Positions 1-6,328 are shown, counted from the first letter of the stretch. The stretch is 10,143 bases of DNA from CAYPEL01 sp964409635 (GCA_964409635.1 CAYPEL010000103.1:1-10143), one strand, 5' to 3'. A program made the numbers and translations. The notes: a model not told the origin generated them from the sequence alone.

Positions 1-519
1 GAAATAGCTGTAAGCCAGCAAGCAGACCGCAGGCCGAGTCCGCACGGCCTGGATCAAATTGAATTCCTCGTCAGTGCCAACCCCGGGCAACCGCCCAAGC
101 CACTCACTAAAGTTGCCTCGGGTGGCGAGTTGTCACGCATCAGCCTGGCGATTCAGGTTATCGCCGCGCAAGCGGTCAGCATCCCAACCTTGATGTTTGA
201 TGAAATTGACAGCGGCGTCGGCGGCGCTGTTGCCGAAACGGTCGGCCAGCAGCTGAAAGCCCTGGGTGAAAACCGTCAGGTACTCTGTGTCACCCACTTA
301 CCCCAGGTTGCGGCACAGGCACACCACCATCTGCAAGTCAGAAAACTGACCGGCGATGAAACCACCCGGACACGGATTCGAAAACTGGAGGATCGGGAAC
401 GTATTGACGAAATAGCCCGCATGTTGGGAGGCCGCAAGATGACCGCATCAACCCGCCAGCATGCAGAAGAAATGCTCGGTATGAAAAAACCCGCTAAACT
501 CAAAAAAACGACGGCCTGA
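1..519 (+). CDS. recN: DNA repair protein RecN, C-terminal part (5' end outside window)
   Basis: RecN is an SMC-like ATPase that acts at DNA double-strand breaks to help recombinational repair. The reading frame is open from base 1, so the 172 residues here are only the C-terminal part of a protein usually near 550 residues. Visible are the ABC signature SGGELSR (bases 118-138), a Walker B stretch TLMFDEIDSG with the catalytic Glu, the D-loop SGVGG, and a switch-histidine segment CVTHLPQVA. Together these form the C-terminal half of the split ATPase head; the N-terminal Walker A half and the coiled coil lie upstream. The tail is basic (many Lys), as often seen in RecN. It stops with TGA at 517-519 and converges on fur. 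Family identity is very secure. Confidence 0.96.
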   Translation, partial: EIAVSQQADRRPSPHGLDQIEFLVSANPGQPPKPLTKVASGGELSRISLAIQVIAAQAVSIPTLMFDEIDSGVGGAVAETVGQQLKALGENRQVLCVTHLPQVAAQAHHHLQVRKLTGDETTRTRIRKLEDRERIDEIARMLGGRKMTASTRQHAEEMLGMKKPAKLKKTTA

Positions 520-547
520 TTAGAAGCGGAAGAAACCGGGGCTTATT

Positions 548-726
548 ACTCAAGTTTTGGAGTTCAGTGGGCACCGCCAGGCGGTGTGTCGCTTAATCCG
601 GAACCCGCTGTAAATACATCCCTGTACGCTCGAAGCCGGCATCCCTGCCGGCAACGGTTCCAAATTAAGCGACACACCGCCTGGCTCTGAGACTGACTTC
701 TATCACCTGAACTCCGAAACTTGAGT
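548..726. repeat. Nested inverted-repeat element (MITE-like) between recN and fur
   Basis: Two nested pairs of inverted repeats are visible. The outer arms (548-567 and 707-726) match at 19 of 20 positions. The inner arms (576-597 and 664-685) are a perfect 22-bp match, extended by a GGAACC/GGTTCC pair at 600-605 and 656-661. The centre carries a small hairpin GCCGGC (635-640 / 647-652). TATT lies directly outside both ends (544-547 and 727-730), which could be a target duplication but could also be chance in AT-rich DNA. There is no ORF inside. The centre recalls dispersed palindromes common between genes in gammaproteobacteria, so this is probably a non-autonomous mobile element or a REP-like repeat. 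It could also end transcription of the convergent recN and fur genes. Confidence 0.8.
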
Positions 727-761
727 TATTTAGATTCATTGAAATAGCGATTCTGCTGCTC

Positions 762-1187
762 TTAACTTGGGCGAGTTGGGCAATTTTTTTTAACACAATC
801 ACCATAAATGGTCAGTGAATGATCGCGGACAGTAAAGCCGGCGTGCTTTGCAGCCTTAACCTGGCACTGTTCAATAGTCTCATCCATAAATTCAGTTATC
901 CTGCCACATTGATTGCAGACAATGTGGTCATGGTGGTCACCCTCGCTCAGCTCGAATACCGAATGCCCACTTTCAAAATGATGGCGGGTAACCAGGCCCG
1001 CCGCTTCAAACTGGGTCAGGACGCGGTAGACCGTCGCCAGGCCGATATCCTCATCATGGTATAATAATTCCTTATAAACATCTTCCGCGCTCATGTGCCT
1101 GATTTCGGCATCTTCAAGAATCTCCAGAATTTTCATCCTGGGCAAGGTGACTTTGAGACCAACTTTTCGCAGATTGCTAGATTCCAC
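762..1187 (-). CDS. fur: Ferric uptake regulator Fur
   Basis: Fur is a dimeric Fe(II)-dependent transcription regulator that represses iron-uptake genes. I choose the GTG at 1187-1185 as start: it gives 141 residues beginning (M)ESSNLRKVGLKVT, the usual Fur N-terminus, and AAAGGA lies 7 bases upstream (1195-1200). The frame is open further, to an ATG at 1238, but that adds 17 non-conserved residues. The winged helix is in residues 1-80 (recognition segment around DIGLATVYRVL, 47-57). Metal-site residues include HHDH at 85-88. The structural zinc site has Cys91 and Cys94 (CNQCG), and a second Cys pair is at 131 and 136. The gene diverges from bamE and converges on recN. I see no clear Fur box upstream of it. 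Confidence 0.95.
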   Translation of the reverse strand: MESSNLRKVGLKVTLPRMKILEILEDAEIRHMSAEDVYKELLYHDEDIGLATVYRVLTQFEAAGLVTRHHFESGHSVFELSEGDHHDHIVCNQCGRITEFMDETIEQCQVKAAKHAGFTVRDHSLTIYGDCVKKNCPTRPS

Positions 1188-1254
1188 TGTTTTTTCCTTT
1201 CGGTCTGATACCGCCTGCGTATATAGAAACATGTTCAAAACCGTCTGATTCGGT

Positions 1255-1260
1255 TATGAT
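1255..1260 (+). promoter_or_regulatory. Candidate -10 box for bamE
   Basis: TATGAT (5 of 6 to TATAAT) lies about 50 bases before the bamE start in the fur-bamE divergent gap. No good -35 is found at 16-18 bases, so this is tentative. It directly follows a small AACCG/CGGTT dyad (1239-1243 / 1251-1255). Confidence 0.35.
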
Positions 1261-1309
1261 GCCGCCGGTTTCGCGCATTGCGCTATTTTGGATTTAAAGA
1301 CTACATTTG

Positions 1310-1780
1310 ATGCGAAAGCTTCTCATCGTTATAACTGTCGTTGCAACCTTTTTCACAACAGGTTGTGCTCGGGATCCGATTGTCAACCGCCTGCCCTGGG
1401 TCCATCGGATCGCGATCCAGCAAGGCAATGTGATTTCTCAAGCAGATATTAACCGACTCAAACCCGGCATCAACAAACGCCAGGTGCTGTTTTTGCTCGG
1501 CACACCCAAGATTGCAGACCCCTTTCACGCAAATCGGTGGGACTACCCTTACAGCTTTGATCCTGGCAGCGGTAAAGGGGAAGCAGTAGAAAGGCGCATC
1601 ACCCTGTTTTTTGAAGACGATGCCCTGACCCACATCAGCGGCGATTTCCAACCCGATCTTACCGCTGACGACGAACCCACCCGGAAGCAGGACACTGTCA
1701 CGGTTCCCCCACAAAATGTTGCCAACCAAGGTATCTTAACGCGCTTCTGGCACTGGCTGGGATTTGGCAAAAATAGCTAA
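1310..1780 (+). CDS. bamE: Outer membrane protein assembly factor BamE (SmpA/OmlA lipoprotein)
   Basis: BamE is a small lipoprotein of the BAM complex that folds beta-barrel proteins into the outer membrane; it contacts BamA and BamD from the periplasmic side. From the ATG at 1310 it is 156 residues. An in-frame TTG lies just before it, but the ATG better precedes the signal peptide. Residues 1-18 form a lipoprotein signal (MRKLLIVITVV...), with a lipobox-like TTGC and the lipidated Cys19. The SmpA/OmlA domain follows, with the conserved IQQGN (36-40), LLGTP (62-66) and a W-D-Y region near 77-79. After about residue 115 there is a polar linker and an aromatic end (FWHWLGFG). It is longer than E. 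coli BamE (about 113), closer to Pseudomonas OmlA. Ribosome binding is weak (AAAGA, 1296-1300). It overlaps rnfH tail to tail by 4 bases. Confidence 0.93.
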   Translation: MRKLLIVITVVATFFTTGCARDPIVNRLPWVHRIAIQQGNVISQADINRLKPGINKRQVLFLLGTPKIADPFHANRWDYPYSFDPGSGKGEAVERRITLFFEDDALTHISGDFQPDLTADDEPTRKQDTVTVPPQNVANQGILTRFWHWLGFGKNS

Positions 1781-2115
1781 CGCGTATTTTCGGCTGAATC
1801 GATGCGACCACCACCCTTCTTCATTCGCTTGCCCTCAGCCGCGCGCTGTTTGCGCACTTCCTTTGGATCGGCTATGAGGGGCCGGTATATTTCAATGCGG
1901 TCACCCGCACGTAACGCTTGATCCTTTTTTTTCAGCTTGCCAAAAATACCGGTTTTTAGATTTGCTAAATCGATAGCCGGAAATTTCTCAAGTATGCCAG
2001 AGTCACGAATGGCCTGATCGATGGTTGTTCCCTCGGCCACTTCCAAAATGAGGATAAGCTGCTCATCAGGCAGCGCATAAGCGATCTCTATGTTTATCAG
2101 ATTGGCATCAGCCAT
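1777..2115 (-). CDS. rnfH: RnfH family protein (UPF0125, ubiquitin-like fold)
   Basis: This is a small protein of the RnfH/UPF0125 family, which has a beta-grasp fold and no firmly established biochemical role. It is 112 residues from the ATG at 2115 (MADANLINIEIAYALP). The frame is open to an upstream ATG at 2139, but that start would lie deeper inside ratA and adds residues atypical of the family. GGAAG sits just before the chosen ATG. The core includes GIFGKLKKKDQALRAGDRIE and the family-typical segment IYRPLIADPKEVRKQRA (76-92). The C-terminus is very basic (RMKKGGGR). The start overlaps the ratA stop codon by 8 bases, suggesting translational coupling. rnf genes themselves are absent from the window. 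Confidence 0.9.
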   Translation of the reverse strand: MADANLINIEIAYALPDEQLILILEVAEGTTIDQAIRDSGILEKFPAIDLANLKTGIFGKLKKKDQALRAGDRIEIYRPLIADPKEVRKQRAAEGKRMKKGGGRIDSAENTR

Positions 2116-2539
2116 AAACTTCCACCGCGCGCTTTTCAAAAGCTCCCACCAGCGAACTGGCTATCTGGCTGAACACCGGGCCTAGCGTCATACTCATCAT
2201 TTTACTTGCAAACTCAAATTCCATGTGCAGTGATATTTTACAACCGTCCTCACCCAGTTGATCAAAACGCCAATACCCTTGCAACTGTTTAAAGGGACCT
2301 TCCAGCAGGCGAATCTCAATCATCTTGTTGGGTTGAATGCGGTTACAGGTTGTAAATTCCTTACTGATACCGCTCTTGGATAGTGAGATAGCCGCCTGTA
2401 CTTCATCCTGGTTACGCGAAATAATACGCGTAGCTGTGCACCAGGGCAGGAAGTCCGGATAGGATTCGATGTCATCGACCAGGGCAAACATCTGCACAGC
2501 CGTATACGGCACCAGGGCATGGCGGTTAATCACAGTCAT
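2108..2539 (-). CDS. ratA: RatA-like START/coenzyme Q-binding domain protein
   Basis: A 143-residue protein of the COQ10/START superfamily. The E. coli relative RatA was described as binding 50S ribosomal subunits, whereas mitochondrial and bacterial relatives (Coq10) bind ubiquinone or its precursors and support respiration; the second role is also plausible here. The sequence starts MTVINRHALVPYTAVQMFALV, followed by the diagnostic YPDFLPWC (27-34), a beta-rich lipid-cavity domain (LLEGPFKQLQGYWRF), and a C-terminal helix (FSQIASSLVGAFEKRAVEVYG). This covers the full family length. There is no obvious Shine-Dalgarno before the ATG at 2539. It lies 25 bases after the symporter stop and overlaps rnfH, so the three are likely co-transcribed. 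The name follows synteny and family; toxin activity is not implied. Confidence 0.9.
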   Translation of the reverse strand: MTVINRHALVPYTAVQMFALVDDIESYPDFLPWCTATRIISRNQDEVQAAISLSKSGISKEFTTCNRIQPNKMIEIRLLEGPFKQLQGYWRFDQLGEDGCKISLHMEFEFASKMMSMTLGPVFSQIASSLVGAFEKRAVEVYG

Positions 2540-2564
2540 GGAAATAAAATTACGCTATTGCTGT

Positions 2565-4106
2565 TCAGCTTGGTTGCAGTTCTTTGTCCATTTTACCGCT
2601 GGCGAGCTTCGAAAGATAACTCTTCAACGCATCTCTGACCTTGCCGTGCAACACATAAAGCGCAATAAAATTGGGGAAGGCCATGGATAATAGCATCAGA
2701 TCACTAAAATCGAGAATATTGCTGGCGCTGGTCATCGAACCGACCACAACAAAACTAACAAATAACATGCGATATACCATGGATGACTTTTCACCGAATA
2801 GATAGGTCCAGCAACGCTCGCCGTAATAGGACCAGGAAATCATTGTGCTGTAGGCAAACAACACGACTGAAACGGCGAGGATAATCGGAAACCAGGAAAT
2901 CACCGAACCAAACGCCACCGCTGTTAACGCGGCACCCTGATTCTCTGCGACCAGATTTGCGTATGCGGGATTGTCATATACACCGGTCAGGATGATCACC
3001 AGTGCAGTCATGGTACAAATTATAATCGTGTCGATAAACGGCTCGTATAACGCCACCATACCCTGGCGTACCGGATAGGGAGTTTTCGCTGCCGAATGCG
3101 CTATTGCAGCAGAACCAATGCCGGCTTCACTGGAAAAAGCCGCCCGCTTGAAACCCTGCACTAACGCGCCGATGAAACCGCCGATACCGGCTTCCATAGA
3201 AAACGCTTCTTTGACGATCAGGCTCAGCGCATCCGGCAGCACATGAATATGCTGAATAATGATCCACAGCGCGGCCGCCAGATAAATAAACACCATGGTG
3301 GGAACGATGGCTTCAGCGGTGTGGGCAATCCGGCGGATCCCGCCAATAATGACTATGCCGACCAGGAAGGCCATCGCCACACCAAATGCCCAGGGATTGT
3401 CTGCGAAGAAAGTCACTTCACCCTGCACGGCTGCCATGGCCTGACTGACCTGGAAGGCGTTGCCTCCACCCAATGACGCACCGATGGTCAACAGCGCAAA
3501 TAGCATGGCGAGCAAGGCACCCGCCCTGGGCCAGCCTTTTTCCGCCAGGCCACGCGACAGATACTCCATCGCACCGCCCATGATCTGGCCATCAGGACGC
3601 ACTTCGCGATACATCTGCGCCAGCGTGACTTCGGTAAATTTGGCCGTCATGCCAAAAAATCCCGCCAGGATCATCCAGAAGGTCGCACCCGGCCCACCGA
3701 TACTGATTGCTATGGCCACACCGGCGATGTTCCCCAATCCGACGGTCGCCGACAGCGCCGTCGTCAATGCCTGAAAGGGGGTGACCTCACCGACGTCACC
3801 CGGCTTGGAATACTTGCCGCGTATCACCCGCAACGCATGGCGCATCACCCGCAGGTTCACAAAGCCCATACGGATAGTGAGAAATACGGCGCCAACGATT
3901 AGCCAGCCGACGATAAACGGCATGTTCCCGTCTCCGGGCATCACATCAAAAAACACCACCGCAGCCATATAGCCATTGATAACACCAAACCAGGCATCGA
4001 TCTGACCGCCCTGGACAGCCTCCTCTGTGGCCTGCGCCAGGACCGGGAACAAAAGCAACAGGGCTACCCATAGCGGGCTAAATGATGCGAGTTTTAGTTT
4101 TTTCAT
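2565..4106 (-). CDS. Alanine/glycine:cation symporter family (AGCS) transporter
   Basis: An inner-membrane transporter of the AGCS family, which imports small amino acids such as alanine or glycine with sodium. It is 513 residues with about 11 hydrophobic segments. The N-terminus (residues 10-26, PLWVALLLLFPVLAQA) looks like a signal sequence, as in longer members of the family. Conserved blocks: TALSATVGLGNIAGVA (116-131), the family signature region GGPGATFWM (137-145), SLGGGNAFQ (211-219), KRAAFSSEAGIGSAAIAH (320-337), EPFIDTIIICTMTALV (355-370) and SYYGERC (426-432). The signature has Ile where Trp is common after FWM. The start is the ATG at 4106, without a clear ribosome site. It reads toward ratA with a 25-base gap. 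The substrate cannot be read from sequence. It occupies the place between ratA and smpB where those genes are usually neighbours. Confidence 0.93.
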   Translation of the reverse strand: MKKLKLASFSPLWVALLLLFPVLAQATEEAVQGGQIDAWFGVINGYMAAVVFFDVMPGDGNMPFIVGWLIVGAVFLTIRMGFVNLRVMRHALRVIRGKYSKPGDVGEVTPFQALTTALSATVGLGNIAGVAIAISIGGPGATFWMILAGFFGMTAKFTEVTLAQMYREVRPDGQIMGGAMEYLSRGLAEKGWPRAGALLAMLFALLTIGASLGGGNAFQVSQAMAAVQGEVTFFADNPWAFGVAMAFLVGIVIIGGIRRIAHTAEAIVPTMVFIYLAAALWIIIQHIHVLPDALSLIVKEAFSMEAGIGGFIGALVQGFKRAAFSSEAGIGSAAIAHSAAKTPYPVRQGMVALYEPFIDTIIICTMTALVIILTGVYDNPAYANLVAENQGAALTAVAFGSVISWFPIILAVSVVLFAYSTMISWSYYGERCWTYLFGEKSSMVYRMLFVSFVVVGSMTSASNILDFSDLMLLSMAFPNFIALYVLHGKVRDALKSYLSKLASGKMDKELQPS

Positions 4107-4147
4107 ATGCTTGTAATATTGCCGGGAATCAACAGATGATTACTAAC

Positions 4148-4162
4148 AGAACCAGGCGTTCT
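4148..4162. promoter_or_regulatory. Small dyad AGAAC-N5-GTTCT between symporter and smpB
   Basis: This is a perfect 5-bp inverted repeat with a 5-base centre, in the 134-base divergent gap between the symporter and smpB. On the minus strand it lies just after a TTGAAT, a possible -35 for the symporter. It could be an operator. The motif is short, so chance is not excluded. Confidence 0.3.
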
Positions 4163-4229
4163 ATTCAAGGTTTCGCGCCTGCCCTGCACAAGCAACACAT
4201 GACCAGGCCCGCAATGACCCTTCTGTGGT

Positions 4230-4235
4230 TATAAT
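4230..4235 (+). promoter_or_regulatory. Perfect -10 hexamer directly before smpB
   Basis: TATAAT lies only 5 bases before the smpB ATG (4241), and there is no Shine-Dalgarno in between. If used, transcription would begin at or very near the start codon, giving a leaderless mRNA. No good -35 is present 17 bases upstream. Confidence 0.4.
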
Positions 4236-4240
4236 TCGGC

Positions 4241-4726
4241 ATGGCAAAAAAACCCAAGAAAAAAGACAAGGGCTCTGGCGGCAGCACCATTGTACTCAAC
4301 AAAAAGGCCCGCCACGAATACCAGCTGGGCGACCGTTACGAAGCGGGTCTGGCGCTCGAGGGCTGGGAAGTCAAAAGCCTGCGCGCCGGTCAAATCCAGA
4401 TTGTGGAGAGCTATATATTGCTGAAAGACAATGAAGCCTGGTTACTCGGCGCACTGATCACCCCACTGAAGACCGCTTCAACTCACATCCACCCTAACCC
4501 GACTCGCACCAGAAAATTATTACTGCACCGTGGCGAAATTGACCGACTGATTGGCGCTGTAGATCGCAAAGGGTTCTCGCTTATTCCAACTGCAATGTTC
4601 TGGAAAAAGGGCCGTGCAAAACTTGAGATTGCATTGGCCAAAGGTAAAAAGGAACACGATAAACGCGCCTCAATCAAAGATCGGGACTGGCAGCGTGACC
4701 AGCAGCGGATGTTAAGGCGCCGTTAA
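4241..4726 (+). CDS. smpB: SsrA-binding protein SmpB
   Basis: SmpB binds the tRNA-like end of tmRNA and brings it to stalled ribosomes for trans-translation. It is 161 residues, a normal length. A lysine-rich start (MAKKPKKKDKG) is followed by the SmpB beta-barrel: NKKARHEYQLGDRYEAGLAL, the hallmark GWEVKSLRAGQIQI (41-54), the HPNPTRTRKLLLHRGEI region (84-100) and LIPTAMFWKKGRAKLEIALAKGKK (114-137). The basic C-terminal tail (KEHDKRASIKDRDWQRDQQRMLRRR) is the part that enters the mRNA channel in studied homologues. The start ATG at 4241 has no clear ribosome site. Its RNA partner ssrA begins 198 bases downstream on the same strand, separated by a palindromic repeat. Confidence 0.97.
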   Translation: MAKKPKKKDKGSGGSTIVLNKKARHEYQLGDRYEAGLALEGWEVKSLRAGQIQIVESYILLKDNEAWLLGALITPLKTASTHIHPNPTRTRKLLLHRGEIDRLIGAVDRKGFSLIPTAMFWKKGRAKLEIALAKGKKEHDKRASIKDRDWQRDQQRMLRRR

Positions 4727-4759
4727 AAAGGTAGCGTTATGAAAAACTCACAGCTCTCA

Positions 4760-4837
4760 CCGTAGGGTGGGGTGAGGCACGAACCCCACCGGAACCTGCG
4801 AGAAATGGTGGGGTTCGTGCCTCACCCCACCCTACGG
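4760..4837. repeat. Perfect 31-bp palindromic repeat between smpB and ssrA
   Basis: Two arms, 4760-4790 and 4807-4837, are exact reverse complements (31 of 31) around a 16-base centre. Each arm also contains its own dyad: GGTGGGGT and ACCCCACC at 4766-4773/4783-4790 and again at 4807-4814/4824-4831. The element can therefore fold as one long hairpin or two short ones. Ends reading CCGTAGGGTGGG resemble dispersed GTAGGGTGGG-type palindromes that I recall from many bacterial genomes. It has no ORF and no T-run after the stem, so it is not a classical terminator. Probably a non-autonomous mobile or REP-like repeat. Confidence 0.85.
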
Positions 4838-4900
4838 AGGAAACCTGGAAGGTAATGCTCCATGGTTAAATATAAACCAAACGCCGCCGAACTAAAGACC

Positions 4901-4909
4901 TGTTATAAT
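4901..4909 (+). promoter_or_regulatory. Extended -10 promoter of ssrA
   Basis: TGTTATAAT is a perfect extended -10 (TGn plus TATAAT at 4904-4909). No good -35 lies 17 bases upstream, which fits an extended -10 promoter. The predicted start near 4916 leaves a short leader before the mature tmRNA 5' end at 4925, to be removed by RNase P. Confidence 0.8.
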
Positions 4910-4924
4910 GTCTCAGTACGACTT

Positions 4925-5287
4925 GGGGGCGACCTGGCTTCGACGTGGGTTACGAAACTCGAGGTGCATGCCGAGGAACAGAATACCTCGTAAATCCATC
5001 TGTAAAACTTTTAGTTGCCAACGACGACAACTACGCTTTAGCAGCTTAATAACCTGCGTAAAGCCTTCGGCCCGGTGTGCGCCTGTACGCCCGGATCACC
5101 GGAGTCATCCCATGCAGGATCGCGTTGAAGCTTGTTCGGGGCCGATACGTTAAAACCTTTCCGGAATCGTTGTCTGTTTTCCCTGCCCGTCGGGTAGCAG
5201 TCAATTAAATAAAAAGGCGCGGATAAGCATGTAGAGCCGAAAGCAGAGGACTGGCGGACGCGGGTTCGATTCCCGCCGCCTCCACCA
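4925..5287 (+). ncRNA. ssrA: Transfer-messenger RNA (tmRNA), one-piece
   Basis: tmRNA rescues stalled ribosomes: it acts as an alanyl-tRNA and then as a short mRNA encoding a degradation tag. The 5' end GGGGGCG pairs with CGCCTCC near the 3' end to form the 7-bp acceptor stem (one G-U pair), followed by A and an encoded CCA (5285-5287). The T arm with GGTTCGATTCC is at about 5262-5272. The tag frame starts at the resume codon GCC (5017-5019) and encodes ANDDNYALAA, ending with TAA and a second TAA (5047-5052). The length of 363 is normal for gammaproteobacteria, and no permutation is seen. Pseudoknot regions fill 5053-5215. The tag differs from E. coli ANDENYALAA by Asp for Glu. Confidence 0.98.
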
Positions 5288-5293
5288 ACTATC

Positions 5294-5317
5294 AAAGCCA
5301 CCCTCGGGTGGCTTTTT
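5294..5317 (+). terminator. Rho-independent terminator of ssrA
   Basis: The stem AAAGCCACC (5294-5302) and GGTGGCTTT (5307-5315) has a CTCG loop and runs into five T residues. It lies 6 bases after the tmRNA CCA end. On the other strand it has only a short T-run, so it would stop HIT-gene transcripts poorly. Confidence 0.9.
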
Positions 5318-5401
5318 CATGCGCAGAAAAACTCTCTATAAATAGTAGGCGTTCATCAGTAAAAGCCTGGGGGATGCTCGCTGAACTTTTCCACCCATTT
5401 T

Positions 5402-5797
5402 CTAGAACAAAGATTTCTTCTTAGTGTATTTCTGTTTGTCGGGTATCACGCCGCGCACGCCGCCCCTGGGATTCTCCATATCACCCTTGTAACGCGGGAT
5501 CATGTGGACGTGGATATGCGGCACGGATTGCCCAGCCGCCTCACCGATATTGACACCAACGTTATAACCATCCGGGTTGAACTCTTTATCGATGATAATT
5601 TTCATTTCATCAACCAGCGCCCAGATGGCCGTTTTTTCTTCCAGCGTTGCCTGAAAGTATTCAGCGACATGCCGGCGCGGGGCTATCAGGCAATGGCCAG
5701 GGTTTACCGGATAGCCATCATAGCGGACAAAAGCCAGTTCGTTTTCGATGACAACATTAGGCTTAGTACAAAAAAGACAATCCAGATGCTCACACAT
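5402..5797 (-). CDS. HIT family protein (nucleotide hydrolase/transferase type)
   Basis: A 131-residue HIT-superfamily protein; members hydrolyse nucleotide phosphoesters such as AppppA or AMP-linked compounds. The catalytic triad motif SVPHIHVHMIP is at 91-101, with His94, 96 and 98; His96 is expected to be the nucleophile by family precedent. Other conserved parts: CLFC near the start (Cys7, Cys10, a common zinc knuckle with later His residues), GHCLIAPRRH (34-43), YNVGVNIGEAAGQ (78-90) and a C-terminal NPRGGVRGVIPDKQKY (109-124). The ATG at 5797 has no clear ribosome site. It lies 51 bases downstream of the FKBP stop on the same strand, so an operon is possible but unproven. The exact substrate is not deducible. 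Confidence 0.92.
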   Translation of the reverse strand: MCEHLDCLFCTKPNVVIENELAFVRYDGYPVNPGHCLIAPRRHVAEYFQATLEEKTAIWALVDEMKIIIDKEFNPDGYNVGVNIGEAAGQSVPHIHVHMIPRYKGDMENPRGGVRGVIPDKQKYTKKKSLF

Positions 5798-5848
5798 AAT
5801 TTTATAATTTGTCAGGTGAATTAACTTGTTTTTATCTGCGCGAGATAA

Positions 5849-6328
5849 TTACTCTACCTTTAACAGTTCAACGTCAAATACCAGCGTCTCTTCCGGCCCG
5901 ATAGACCGCCCTGCTCCACGTGCACCATAGGCTAGTTGCGGCGGGATATATAGCTGATATTTCGCGCCTTCACTCATTAACTGCAAACCTTCTGTCCAAC
6001 CTTTGATAACCTGGTTCAGACGAAAATCGATTGGTTTATTGCGCTTATATGAACTATCGAATACCGTGCCGTCAAGGTGTCTGCCTTCATAATTGACAGT
6101 CACCTTACTGCGAGCGCCAGGACGCTTGCCGGCCTTGCTGCCAGGATTGATTACTTTGTACTGCAAACCACTGGCGGTTGTCTTTACACCTTCCAGTTTT
6201 GCGTTTGCTTCCAAAAAGGCTTTGCCTGCACTTGCGTTTATATCTAGCTTGGATTCAGCTTGCGCTGACTGTAGACAAACTAATAATAAAGCAGTCATTA
6301 TAAACTGCCTGCGTATAGAATATTTCAT
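5849..6328 (-). CDS. Secreted FKBP-type peptidyl-prolyl cis-trans isomerase
   Basis: An isomerase of proline peptide bonds, probably acting in the periplasm. I choose the ATG at 6328 (159 residues), preceded by CGGAG at 5 bases; a GTG at 6334 is in frame but overlaps that site. A signal peptide is visible in residues 1-24 (RRQFIMTALLLVCLQSAQA, cut likely after AQA). A short linker (25-52) precedes a single FKBP domain: SGLQYKVINPGSKAG, VTVNYEGRHLDGTVFDSSY (77-94), QVIKGWTEGLQLMSEGAKYQLYIPPQLAYG (106-135) and LVFDVELLKVE. Ligand-pocket residues Tyr80, Phe90, Asp91, Val107, Ile108, Trp111, Tyr134 and Phe151 are all present. It resembles the FKBP domain of Mip/FkpA but lacks their long dimerisation helix. 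Confidence 0.92.
   Translation of the reverse strand: MKYSIRRQFIMTALLLVCLQSAQAESKLDINASAGKAFLEANAKLEGVKTTASGLQYKVINPGSKAGKRPGARSKVTVNYEGRHLDGTVFDSSYKRNKPIDFRLNQVIKGWTEGLQLMSEGAKYQLYIPPQLAYGARGAGRSIGPEETLVFDVELLKVE

Noticed and set aside
1188..1238. Fur with a 17-residue N-terminal extension from the ATG at 1238
   Set aside because: The GTG at 1187 has a good ribosome site and gives the standard Fur N-terminus; the extension has no family similarity that I recognise.
2108..2539. RatA-RnfH as a toxin-antitoxin pair
   Set aside because: The two are adjacent and overlapping, but this is the widespread housekeeping arrangement and both belong to conserved non-TA families; the sequence itself gives no toxin evidence.
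4225..4434. 69-codon plus-strand ORF overlapping the smpB start
   Set aside because: It is an out-of-frame shadow of smpB, which is unambiguous.
4760..4837. CRISPR repeat or rho-independent terminator
   Set aside because: The repeats are inverted, not spaced direct repeats, and no T-run follows the stem.
5038..5301. Minus-strand 87-codon ORF beginning MALIVGGGGGNRTRVRQS
   Set aside because: It is antisense to the tmRNA 3' half and its terminator region; such ORFs with GNRTRVRQS-like strings are recurrent misannotations over RNA genes.
4925..5320. Genomic island integrated at the tmRNA 3' end
   Set aside because: tmRNA genes are frequent integration sites, but no integrase, direct repeat of the 3' end or foreign cargo follows; ordinary chromosomal genes do.
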